From: Helopsaltes ochotensis
Lineage: Eukaryota > Chordata > Aves > Passeriformes > Locustellidae
Direction of reading: 5' to 3'
DNA: 64,000 nucleotides
NCBI GenBank assembly: GCA_013400155.1
Contig: VXBM01000095.1
Span: forward strand, 938,084-1,002,083
Positions 10,937-20,218 of this stretch are shown here, piece by piece. Position numbers and translations under genes: made by a program. Positions within the stretch are counted from its first letter, which is position 1, and the number at the start of each line of letters is the position of its first letter. Below the pieces are notes generated by a model that did no database searches, was not told where the DNA came from, and was given only the letters and a program-made list of their open reading frames with translations.

Positions 10937-12031
10937 CAGATGGTGATAATAATTAAAGAAGCTTATTTAAGAGACGTTTTGGGTTTCGAGATTTCCCGCC
11001 CCCCCCCGCATCAGGCCAGCTAACTCCTTCAGTTCTGCCGGGGAATCTGTCTTTGGCGTGTCTCCCCTCGGATGTTTCAGTCAGGGAGAAGAAGATGGGG
11101 AGGTGCTGGCAAAGCACACCAACACGTGCTATTTCATTACAGGAGGAAAGCCAGTGGGAAGAAGAGGAGTGGGTTCTCTCTTCTCTCAGAGTAAATCTCA
11201 GCATTTTGCAATAGTTACTGCACATTGGAAATTACAGCCACGCACGGGTGAGCCCTAGTTACACAGACTTCAAATCTTGCACTGATTCTTGGTCCCTCTT
11301 AAAGGCTTTGTCACATTAGAGGGAAGGTTAGCTAAGGCTACGAGGGTATGGCTTAAAATCCACAGCCTTGTAAACCATTCCTGGATGCTCCCCAGACCAC
11401 AGTGGGGTAGAGGAAAGTTCAGAGCCTGCTGTGGAGAGGAAGGAAGGTTCAACCTGTGGCTGACCAGTGCACAGCCTGGGAGAGCCCATGAAGCCAGCAC
11501 CTGGCTCTTTTGTACTGCCTGGCCCGAGGGAAATCTGCCCAGCTCAAACCACATGGCTGTGCATGTGAGGTGGTCTGTTTTTTCTTTTCCTTTAAATCCC
11601 ATGCTGAAACCTAATTTTTCAATAGAGAGGAAAAGCTGCCGGTGCCAGGGATGTTTGCAGAGTACATTTTGTCAGTGGGAAGCAGCGTTGCACACACACA
11701 CACGCACATGGCTGCACTCCTGGTGCTGCTGCCGGTTCTGCTCTCTGAAGTGGATGCAGGTGGTCACCTTGTTCAGCTCCATCAAATCCTCACCGCCAGC
11801 CCACTTGTATAAGTTCTCTTTAGCATTGAACTCCCCTCAATGACATCTCTTTCCCTCTGTTGCTTGTGTATACGAGTGTTTTGTTTCTTTTTTCGGTGAG
11901 GTTCTTTTGTGTTGCTGCTCTGTGTTTCGGAGGGCAGGGGCTGTGCTCTTCCCCAGCGCTAGCTAACCACAGGAACGTTTGCTCCCAGGGTGTGGGTGTA
12001 TGTGGAAGTCTTCTCTGTGTTTTTCCTTGCT

Positions 12032-12052
12032 AATAAAAAAGACTGTAATAAA
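12032..12052 (+). terminator. WNT5B: Distal tandem poly(A) signals of WNT5B
   Basis: Two AATAAA hexamers (12032-12037 and 12047-12052) occur 15 bases apart. T/G-rich sequence lies before them. They are the best candidate for the main 3' end. Confidence 0.55.
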
Positions 12053-15000
12053 ACTGTACCAGGGCAGAAGGCATTACCAAAGTCTGCTAATCAGTCTTAC
12101 CACATTGGGATTTTAGTGCAATCCAATTCATAAAGCAGGGAGCAAATGCTGCTTCTAGCACAAGACGTTTCCTGTACCTCTCAGCATCTGCAGAGTTCAT
12201 TTGCAGTCAGAACAATCAAGAGAAGCCAATTCCCAAAATATAAGGCTTTGCTAATATACATCCGCTTTGTTACTGACATTGCAAGGTTGTTGGTTTTTTT
12301 TTCCCCCTGTAAATTTTAAAATGCTCAAAATATGCCAATAAGCAATGAGCCAGTCATGAAGATTATTGTTTTTATATTAAACCTCTGTTTCTTATAAAAC
12401 ATTGCAGTTTTACAGATTCCACCATTTCAACCACCGGAGAAGAATTTATATGTACCTTTCATACTTCAAATATTTGAGGACTCCAGAAAAGCACAAGGAA
12501 GAGAAATTATGCTTAATAATTAGGAGCTGTTGTTTTTTTTAAACCAATGTGTCCAGTTTTTATTTTTTTTTTTTTAAATCCAACAGGCAATATATTTGCT
12601 GGCATCCCAGAATGCAGTTTTTTGGAATATAAACAGTGGCCTAGATTTACTTTATTATATAAAATCCAAAGCCAGTGGTATTGTAATTCAAAGTAACGGA
12701 AATAGTTTTCCATGCATGGAAAAAATGTGAGTGCAGTGGCCCGATCCAAGTCCCATTAAACTTCAGTGGGAGCTGGACTGAGCCCAAGATGGGATCAAAT
12801 GTGTGAGCTATTCACTCCTGGGATACTCTGTTTCTAGCCCAGCAATAAAATTTGCTCTACCCTGGATACGTCTGAAAAAGACCTTTCCTCCCACCGCCCT
12901 CACCTCATGTTCGTGTCCATCCTCATTGCATCGGTGCTTGGAGGTGTCAGCTCTTTGTCTATGACACCCTCAGGCATTGTTAACGTGTCTAACAGTTCAA
13001 AATTACTTCATCTGGCCTTTCTGATAAAGACCACACATTTTAGGGAGTCACAGCTCTCCTTGCGGTTTGGCACCGCAATTGATTTTGTGGGTGTAAACAA
13101 CTCTGGGAGCGGAAAAGTTGGCATTGCTAGGGCTGCTATTCATCTGGGTGTCCCTGGATATGTCCTTCTTTTTCCACCTAAAATGTTGACTGGATGGGAA
13201 AAAGATGTTTTTTGGCCTTTTGTCCCGGCATTCCAGACCTCTGGCAGCCTGGTTGGAGCCAGCAGTTCCTATTGGACTGGGACAATACAGCAGAGGAGAG
13301 AAGTGACCATTAGATTCCTTTCCTCCCCCTTGTTTTGCACAAGACCCAGGTTTCAGTATTTTAGATTTTCTGGGAGTTTTGTAGCCGAAAATTTGATCCC
13401 ACTAAACTCTAGCTTCAAACTTAATTTCAATGGCACTGGCACATGAAAGGACCTCCATAGGGTGGTGGTAAGCATAAAATGAGAACACAGCCAGATTGGC
13501 CTGATGCAAATCCAAAGCAAGACAAACAGAAAGCTGCAGCAGAACTGCTTCTTTCCCATGCAAGTTAAAAAGTGGTGGGTTATAAATTGTGTCTTGTTTG
13601 ATACACAAAGTGATAGAAAGGGGTGTGAGGCTGGGAGCTAAGCTTAATTCTGAGCTGTGCTGATAATCTGTTTTGTAATTTTCAAATAGTTACCTAATTT
13701 CTTTGCATTTTATCCTGTATAAAACAAGGAGCAGGATACCTCCTTTTTCTGTAAAGATCTTTGAGAAATGTGACTGAAAACGAGTTTAATTGAAGGTCTG
13801 GGTTCTCTGCTCATTAACTCTGGTGTATCCACATTGTGTGGGGACTCTCAGTTGGGCACAGAGAGGCTCAGCAGCACCTTGCAGGGTCAGAGGTGGTTTC
13901 TGGGGGGCTCAGCAGGAGCCTGGGAGGGTCTGCAGCAGCAAAGCATTACTGTGGCACAATGCAGGAGGAAGGACTGCGCTACAAAAGAGAGGTCAGCTCG
14001 GGGCTTGTTTATTTATGGCAATTGAAGATCTTGTAGCTAAAGTAAGGCTTAGGGAGGTCAGCCTGGTTTCTGCCTGCTCAAATTCTGTTTGCAGTTTCGT
14101 ATGGATAAGATGGTCACACAGTAAACACTGTGGGCTGGTAACTGGCATTAACATTCCAACCCTGAACTCCCTAAACTTCAAGGCTGATAGAAATGGCCAC
14201 TCTTAAGTCATGTAAAACTCAAATACTTCGGGCTTAAAGGCACTATGCAAATATACTGCTGCAAGTCAGTGAACATGGGCTCCTAAAGGGAGCAGAACAG
14301 GATGCAAATCTGTCATCATTTTCCAGCTGGCAACTCCTGCCTCAGTTATAGTGGGAATGAATGAGGCCTCAGTATGCTCTGCTGCAAGGTAAGCTAAGCA
14401 ATAGCTGATCCCAGAGCAGAAACTTTCAGCTGATATTAATCATGCTAAAAAGAAAGTGGCAGGGCTGTGAGAAAATTTAAATGAACCTTTTAACACTGCT
14501 GAACTCCAGGCCGCTTGAATCAGCTGGAGGCTCCCATTCTTTGTCCCCAAAAAGTCTGTGCCTGCTCAGAGCTCAGTGTAGCAGAGTGACTGCTGCCTTT
14601 TGGGAATTCAGGAAACAGCCACGTTGAGTCCAGACATGCAGCATTGGTGTAACTTATACTTTCTATATGGACCAAAGTTTGTTCCCTATGGACCCCAACA
14701 AAGCACAAATGAAGCAGATCTTGTTCAGTCATATTGAAATCAAACATGCAGGAGTCCCTGCTCGCTTGACCCCATCCAGGGAGAAACCCAGTAGGTTTAA
14801 ATTACACTGTGGGAGCAATTCCTCATCACCTGTGGCTACAGAAATACTGACAGTATTTTCATCTGCTGACACAGCCACAGAACATCCCAAGGAGACCTTG
14901 GGAAATACCTTCCAGTGACTACAGGGCATTTCTCAAGTGTCTGTCACAAGGCTTTTCCAGAATCAGCTGCTTATATGGTCATTAACTTTCATTTAGCTTT

Positions 15001-16879
15001 TGTTTAACTACATTTCAGGTTAAATAGTTTCTAGCAGATAATCTGTGCAGTCGAGTTCACTGAAGGGCAGGTGTGAAGGAACTGTCACAGACGCAGCAGA
15101 TGTGAACATAATGTCAGATCCCCTTCTCACAGGCAGACTCTGGCTGTGTGTAATCCCTGGGACACAGAGATGCATCCCATCTCCTTGGTGCAGATGTGTA
15201 TCCTGGCCATAGTCTGACTCCCTGGCCCCATCAGCCTGTGTGCAAAGGCTTGTGGATGCAGAGACTGTCGAGTGGGCAGCCTGTCCCAGCTCCAGGCTTT
15301 GGGACTAGGCCACCTCCTGAGCATACCAGCTCTGAAATCTAAATATAACCAGCTCAAAGATAAGCAAAGGTTAGGCTTCTGTGCCCAGCAGAACACCTAC
15401 CAGAAAGGACAAAAAGAATCATGATCAGCAGTTGTAAATCCCCAAATAACACTAATAAACCCCTCAGTATGATACAATGATCACAGCACGCTCATGTGTT
15501 CCACCCATCATTCTTCTCCTGCAGGACTTGAAGATGTTACTATACTCTTTTATTTCCTAGCTCTGTTTAAATGGCAGTTGAGATCTTTTTTTTTTTTGCA
15601 CTAGACTTCAAAAAGGTATGACCTACATGATAGCATTTCCTTGAAGACAGGAAGAGAGAAAGGGGGAACAAACAGGGTCAGGAGTTCTCCCTGTGAGCAG
15701 TGATAAAATGCAGCAGCCACAAAAAGAACTACCAAATACTGCCCTGTGCCACTCGGGTTGGACACCTGCCCTCGGTGTCGGTGTCACAGCTGCCTCTCCA
15801 CGTTACCCACCCAATGCAGGCTGGCTTTGATGCCCCCCACATCCAGTACTGCTCCAGTTTGGAATGTGGTGGCTGCAGCAGGCAGCAGCCTTCAGCAGTG
15901 ACTGTGTGTGCTGAGGGTCGGGCCCTTGGTGATTTGGGAGGAGAGGAAGACTCTGACAAGGGAAGAAATCCAAAGAGGATGAGCAGACTTGCTGGGAGGT
16001 GGCAGTGCCTCCCCAGGGCCTTTTCCCGTCGGTGCTGTGCCATGGTGGCAGTGTCCTAGGACCCTTCTTCAGGAGGGAGATGCTCAGGCATGCTTGCCAG
16101 CAGAGATGAAGCAGTTTAAAGGCTCGCAGCAGTAACACACATCCTGGGGAAAAAAAACCAAACCAAAACCAGGTCTAGGCTCTTCCTTACCCTCAGACAG
16201 TTTTCTTGTGAATCATCGTTTGTCTTGTGGCTCTTCCTAGAGTGCCAAATCGCTGTGTCAGCCCTTCACATGGCTCCCAAAACATCGAGATTGTGGAGGA
16301 TGGGGCATTACCAAGCAAGGACAACACTGCCTTTTAGGGGAAAAAAAAAAAATTAAAATATCTGGGGTAGACCCAGTGTTGGAGCTAATTAGCTAATTGT
16401 AACCCTGTCCTGTCCACAGCCTCAAGGAACTGCACAAGTATTTAGCATCTTCTTGGCCTGAGCAAACATCTAGACCAGACCAGTTTTTTAGGGCGGCAGC
16501 TCTCTGCAATTCACTGTGATGTTTCTGGCCAGTCTCAGTTTCATTTGCCACAGGCAAATGATTTGTTTTCTCTTGCCCGGGAACAACAGAGTTAACCAGT
16601 AATGACCTGCCAACTTCCACAAATCACAGGGCTGTGTATATAGGACAAACACATTCTGAAGGAATTAAGGCAATGAGCATTTTATTACTGCTGCATTTTC
16701 TAGGAATCATCTGCAAATGTGAATCTGAAAATGTGTTCTGCTGTACTGCAGGGCACAGCTTTGCTTTTTGATTTACAGGCTCTTGAACCAGAATAAACGA
16801 CCCAAATTCCTTTTATTTAATATTTATCGAATCAGTATTCCTATCTCATTTTCCCTCTTAATTTGCTGTGTGCAGCGTT

Positions 16880-17110
16880 AAGTTACAGTGACAGGAAATG
16901 ACAGATGAAAATGACGTGCAGTTTTTACATACATTATTCGTCAGTGCAGCTCAAAATATTTTTAAATCATTAGCGCCATTTTACAGAAGAAATCCTGAAA
17001 GACAGGGCAGGAAATACTTCATCCGACAGGCACGGGGTGGAGCTGGAGCAGCCCCTGCAGCTGCTGTTCCCCAACCGCTGTCAAAATCCATTCGGATTGA
17101 TGAGAGAAGA
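16880..17110. promoter_or_regulatory. Possible cis-regulatory element with TGAC motif cluster
   Basis: TGACAG occurs at 16889-16894 and 16899-16904, exactly one helical turn apart, followed by TGACGTGCA at 16912. TGACAG is the core recognised by TALE homeodomain factors (MEIS/TGIF), and TGACGT is a CRE/ATF half-site. The block is free of recognisable repeats and lies about 2.4 kb upstream of the ADIPOR2 CpG block. Its status as an enhancer is inference only. Confidence 0.3.
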
Positions 17111-17933
17111 CCTAGGTACGTGTAAGAGTGCAACTGGAATGTTCAGCAACTACCTTGCTCCCTGCACAGTAACAAAAACTTCAATGAGAGTGTGAGATGG
17201 GGCATATTTTAAAGGAGACAATAGGGAATCATAGTTTTATAAGCAGAGTTTTAAGGAATGGGCAGGATGTATTTATTGTTTGTGGGTATTAGGGATCAAA
17301 ACAACTCAAATATTAATTTATAGAGATGATTTTGATTCTATGAACTATCTCGTTCACACACCCTGGTTTGAGCTAAAATTTCTGGGTGTGGGGACAAATG
17401 TATTGATTGGAGTGTGGCTGAGCACACAAAGGACTAAAGTACATAGAGCCACACAAATTACAGCCAGGCTCTCCAAATCATCCAGTTATTCTCCCTGGCA
17501 GTTGCTAAGATTGTCCCCTAACAGAGTAGTGTTCCCTTTGTGTTTTGACTGGTTTCACTTTAAAGCATGCAGGTGTGGGGTTTCCACCGTGTTCCCCAAG
17601 GACACTATTTTGGGAAGTGAAATCTCCACGTCACATAGGTTTTCCTGCTGCTCAGCCAACACTTCCCATTCCTTAACAGGGCAAGTTCTTGTTCTCTGTG
17701 GTGCTCCCCCTCCGTGCCTCTACACCAGACACAGCGTTTGGGCCCTGCCACCCGAGCCAGGCTTCCCAGGTGCCTCCTGCCGCATCAGAACCTGGGAACA
17801 CTGCCTGGTTTTCCTCATCCTTCTGGGCTTGGACCAGCTGTGGCCTCCCTGCCCGGTGCCATGCCCGCAGCAGGCAGGTCAGCCTGTCCAGTGGGGCCTC
17901 TCCAGCTGCCCTGGGCTCGGGGGACGTCCACAC

Positions 17934-18258
17934 CACAGAATCACACATCACAGACTGCGTCAGGCTGGAGGGGACCGCAACGGCTCTTCTGCTCCAGCAG
18001 GGCCATCCCTCACTCAGCATGTGACACAGGACTGTGTCCAGAGGGTTCTGGAATCTCTCCCTAAAGGGAGCTCTCACACCCTCTCTGGACAATCTGTTCC
18101 AGTGCATGGTCACTCGTACAGTAAAGAAGTTCTTCCTCATATTCAGGTGGAATTTCCTGTGCACCAGTGTCTGCCCGTTGCCTCTTGTGCTATTGCCTGG
18201 CATCACTGAGGAGAGCCTGGCTCATCCTCTTGGCACCCCCATTCTGATACATTCAGAC
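17934..18258 (-). mobile_element. CR1 LINE 3' fragment, antisense
   Basis: Reading rightwards, it begins CACAGAATCACA, the reverse of the CR1 ATTCTGTG-type 3' tail. It then shows hallmark segments such as TCTGGACAATCTGTTCCAGT, AAAGAAGTTCTTCCTCAT and TTGCCTCTTGTGCTATTGCC. These are the reverse complement of the conserved CR1 3' region, so the element points left. It is 5'-truncated, as is usual for CR1. Confidence 0.85.
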
Positions 18259-18734
18259 CCCAATTCTGGTTCCCTCCCAATGTTCTAGTGCAAAAAACCC
18301 CCAAAAATAGATCTCAACTGTCATTTAAACAGAGCTAAGAAACAAGAGAGTACAATAACAGCTTCAGGTGCTGCAGGAGAAGATTGATGGCTGGAACACA
18401 TGAGCATATGATAATTGTATTATAATAGGGGGGTTATTATTGTTATTTGGGCATTTACAACTGCTCATCATGACTCTTTTTGTCCTTTCTGCTACGTGTT
18501 CTGTTGGGGACCTTCCCTGCAGTGAGTTGTGCTGTGCCTGGATGGCTCTGGGCTGTTCCCTCTCTCTCCTGGAGGTGCTGGGTTTTCCCCTGACACCGAT
18601 TCCAGGAGGAGAGGGTGACACGCTGCTGTCTGCTCAGGGCACACAGGAAATGTGAAAAGGGAAACCGCCTCCAGCCCGGAGGCCATCGCAGGGGGCTGGA
18701 AACTCCATTCTTTGCCAATCCCTTCCGCTCTTTG

Positions 18735-19318
18735 GCCACAACAACCCATGGAGTGATACAGGCTGGGGACAGAGTGGTTGGAAAGTCAGCTGGAGAAGGA
18801 CATGGGAGTGTTGTCAACAGCCAGCTGGACACAAGGAAGGCTGATCCAGGCCAGGAAGGGCACGGCACCTGGCCTGGCTCGGGATGGTGTGGCCAGCAGG
18901 ACCCCAGGGCACGTCCCCATGTGTGAGGCTGCACCTCCAGTCCCTGTCCGGTCCTGGGGCCCTCGGTTCAGGGAGAACTTTTTGGTGCTGCACCGAGTCC
19001 AGGCGAGGGCAATGAAACTGGTGAAGGGTCTGGAACCCATCCATGTTTTACAATGGGTACTGAGGGAGCTGGGGGTGTTCGGCCTGGAGTAAGAGGCTCA
19101 GGGGAGCCCTCACGGCTCTTTCCAAGTGCCTGGCAGGAGGGAGAAGCCAGCCGGGGGTCGGGCTCTGCTCCCAGGGAACAGCACATAGTCTTAAAGTGCG
19201 CCAGCCGAAGGCTTAGGTTGGACATTAGGAAGAACTTAGGTGGGACATTAGGAAGAACTTCTTTACAGAAGAGGAAACGGGGAGCTGCCCAGGGAGCCGC
19301 TGGAGCCGTGGTGTTTGA
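18735..19318 (+). mobile_element. CR1 LINE fragment, sense
   Basis: Recognisable CR1 reverse-transcriptase C-terminal and 3' segments occur in order: TACAGGCTGGGGACAGAGTG, TGTGGCCAGCAGGA, CTGGTGAAGGGTCTGGAA, GAGGGAGCTGGGGGTGTTC, TTGGACATTAGGAAGAACTT and CTGCCCAGGGAG. The last conserved block contains a local tandem duplication of GACATTAGGAAGAACTT near 19220-19260. It abuts the ADIPOR2 CpG block directly and lacks the canonical CR1 3' tail. Confidence 0.88.
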
Positions 19319-19356
19319 GGCGAGAGCGGCCGCGGCACCAGGGCCCTGGTCTAGCC

Positions 19357-19402
19357 GCACGCGCTCCCTCAGAGCTCCTGCACGCGCTCCCTCAGAGCTC
19401 CT
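19357..19402 (+). repeat. 23-bp perfect tandem duplication in the CpG block
   Basis: The unit starting GCACGCGCTCCCTCAGAGCT is present twice, at 19357-19379 and 19380-19402, without mismatch. Confidence 0.95.
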
Positions 19403-19446
19403 TCTCCGCCTGCACGGATCAGCTCCCGGGAGCGAGAGGAGGGCTC

Positions 19447-19470
19447 GGCCCCGGCCCCGGCCCCGGCCCC
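19447..19470. repeat. GGCCCC hexanucleotide repeat, four copies
   Basis: Four uninterrupted GGCCCC units end four bases before the run of N. The complementary strand reads GGGGCC, giving four G4 runs with two-base loops, a classic quadruplex motif. The true copy number may be higher and hidden in the gap. Confidence 0.9.
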
Positions 19471-19474
19471 GCTC

Positions 19475-19916
19475 NNNNNNNNNNNNNNNNNNNNNNNNNN
19501 NNNNNNNNNNNNNNNNNNNNNNNNNNNNNNNNNNNNNNNNNNNNNNNNNNNNNNNNNNNNNNNNNNNNNNNNNNNNNNNNNNNNNNNNNNNNNNNNNNNN
19601 NNNNNNNNNNNNNNNNNNNNNNNNNNNNNNNNNNNNNNNNNNNNNNNNNNNNNNNNNNNNNNNNNNNNNNNNNNNNNNNNNNNNNNNNNNNNNNNNNNNN
19701 NNNNNNNNNNNNNNNNNNNNNNNNNNNNNNNNNNNNNNNNNNNNNNNNNNNNNNNNNNNNNNNNNNNNNNNNNNNNNNNNNNNNNNNNNNNNNNNNNNNN
19801 NNNNNNNNNNNNNNNNNNNNNNNNNNNNNNNNNNNNNNNNNNNNNNNNNNNNNNNNNNNNNNNNNNNNNNNNNNNNNNNNNNNNNNNNNNNNNNNNNNNN
19901 NNNNNNNNNNNNNNNN
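19475..19916. other. Assembly gap, 442 N
   Basis: Unresolved bases flanked on both sides by very GC-rich repeats (GGCCCC on the left; two copies of GGGGCACGGC on the right). The gap length may be an estimate. Confidence 0.99.
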
Positions 19917-20141
19917 CCCGGGGCTGCGGGGCACGGCGGGGCACGGCGGGACCGCCGGCTGCCCCAGGAGGCTTGAGGCCGGCCGAGCGCTCTAAGTGGG
20001 TCAAGAGCGCCGTAAGTGGGTCTTGTGTATAGCCTTCCGTGCACTTGTTGCTTGTCAGGCAGGGAAATCTGCTGCCGCGCCTGAAATCTTCTTAGGGAGG
20101 CAATATAAATAATAATTCCTCCGCTTGCACAGTATGGGAAC

Positions 20142-20173
20142 CTTCTCTTTTTTTTTCTTTTTCTTTTTCTTTT

Positions 20174-20217
<44 letters not shown>
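20142..20217. repeat. Long T/TTTTTC tract
   Basis: It begins with T runs spaced by C (TTTTTC units) and ends in about 45 consecutive T. No TTTATT (reverse AATAAA) lies just to its right, and I found no flanking direct repeat. It is treated as a simple repeat, not a retrocopy. Confidence 0.9.

Positions 20218-20218
<1 letters not shown>

Larger units (their letters stand above)
10858..12060 (+). other. WNT5B: WNT5B 3' UTR with proximal and distal poly(A) signals
   Basis: The stop codon is followed at once by an 11-base G run (10858-10868) and then AT-rich sequence. AATAAA occurs at 10931-10936, only 74 bases after the stop, and again at 12032-12037 and 12047-12052. The distal pair would give a UTR of about 1.2 kb. 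A further AATAAA is at 12844-12849. A short CA microsatellite lies at 11691-11703. Which site is used is not visible from sequence, so the end is inferred. Confidence 0.6.
12061..18734. other. WNT5B-ADIPOR2 intergenic region
   Basis: I support no gene here. The largest ATG-initiated frame (12907-13446, 179 codons) is within chance expectation for this much DNA. The region contains the TGAC motif cluster near 16.9 kb and a minus-strand CR1 fragment at 17934-18258. It also has scattered A and T homopolymers, such as T11 near 15588 and A12 near 16340. Confidence 0.75.
19319..20011 (+). promoter_or_regulatory. ADIPOR2: CpG-island promoter and probable non-coding exon 1 of ADIPOR2
   Basis: This is the only strongly CpG-rich, long GC block upstream of the ADIPOR2 coding exons. 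Its middle is unresolved (442 N at 19475-19916). The right flank runs into a canonical donor, GTAAGT at 20012-20017, which makes the sequence ending at 20011 a good candidate for the first, untranslated exon. The left flank has a 23-bp tandem duplication and GGCCCC repeats. The transcription start is probably inside the gap. Confidence 0.6.

Noticed and set aside
11289..11843. 184-codon frame after WNT5B
   Set aside because: It lies in the probable 3' UTR, has no recognisable domain, and carries a CA microsatellite.
17280..18209. 309-codon open frame on the + strand
   Set aside because: It begins at a non-ATG codon and runs through an antisense CR1 fragment. The composition is repeat-derived and no protein family is recognisable.
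18968..20044. Long minus- and plus-strand open frames spanning the N run
   Set aside because: The apparent length comes from 442 unknown bases read as open. The flanks are CR1 and CpG-rich promoter sequence.
20142..20217. Poly(T) tract as an antisense retrocopy tail
   Set aside because: There is no reversed poly(A) signal beside it and no flanking direct repeats were found, so a simple repeat is the better reading.
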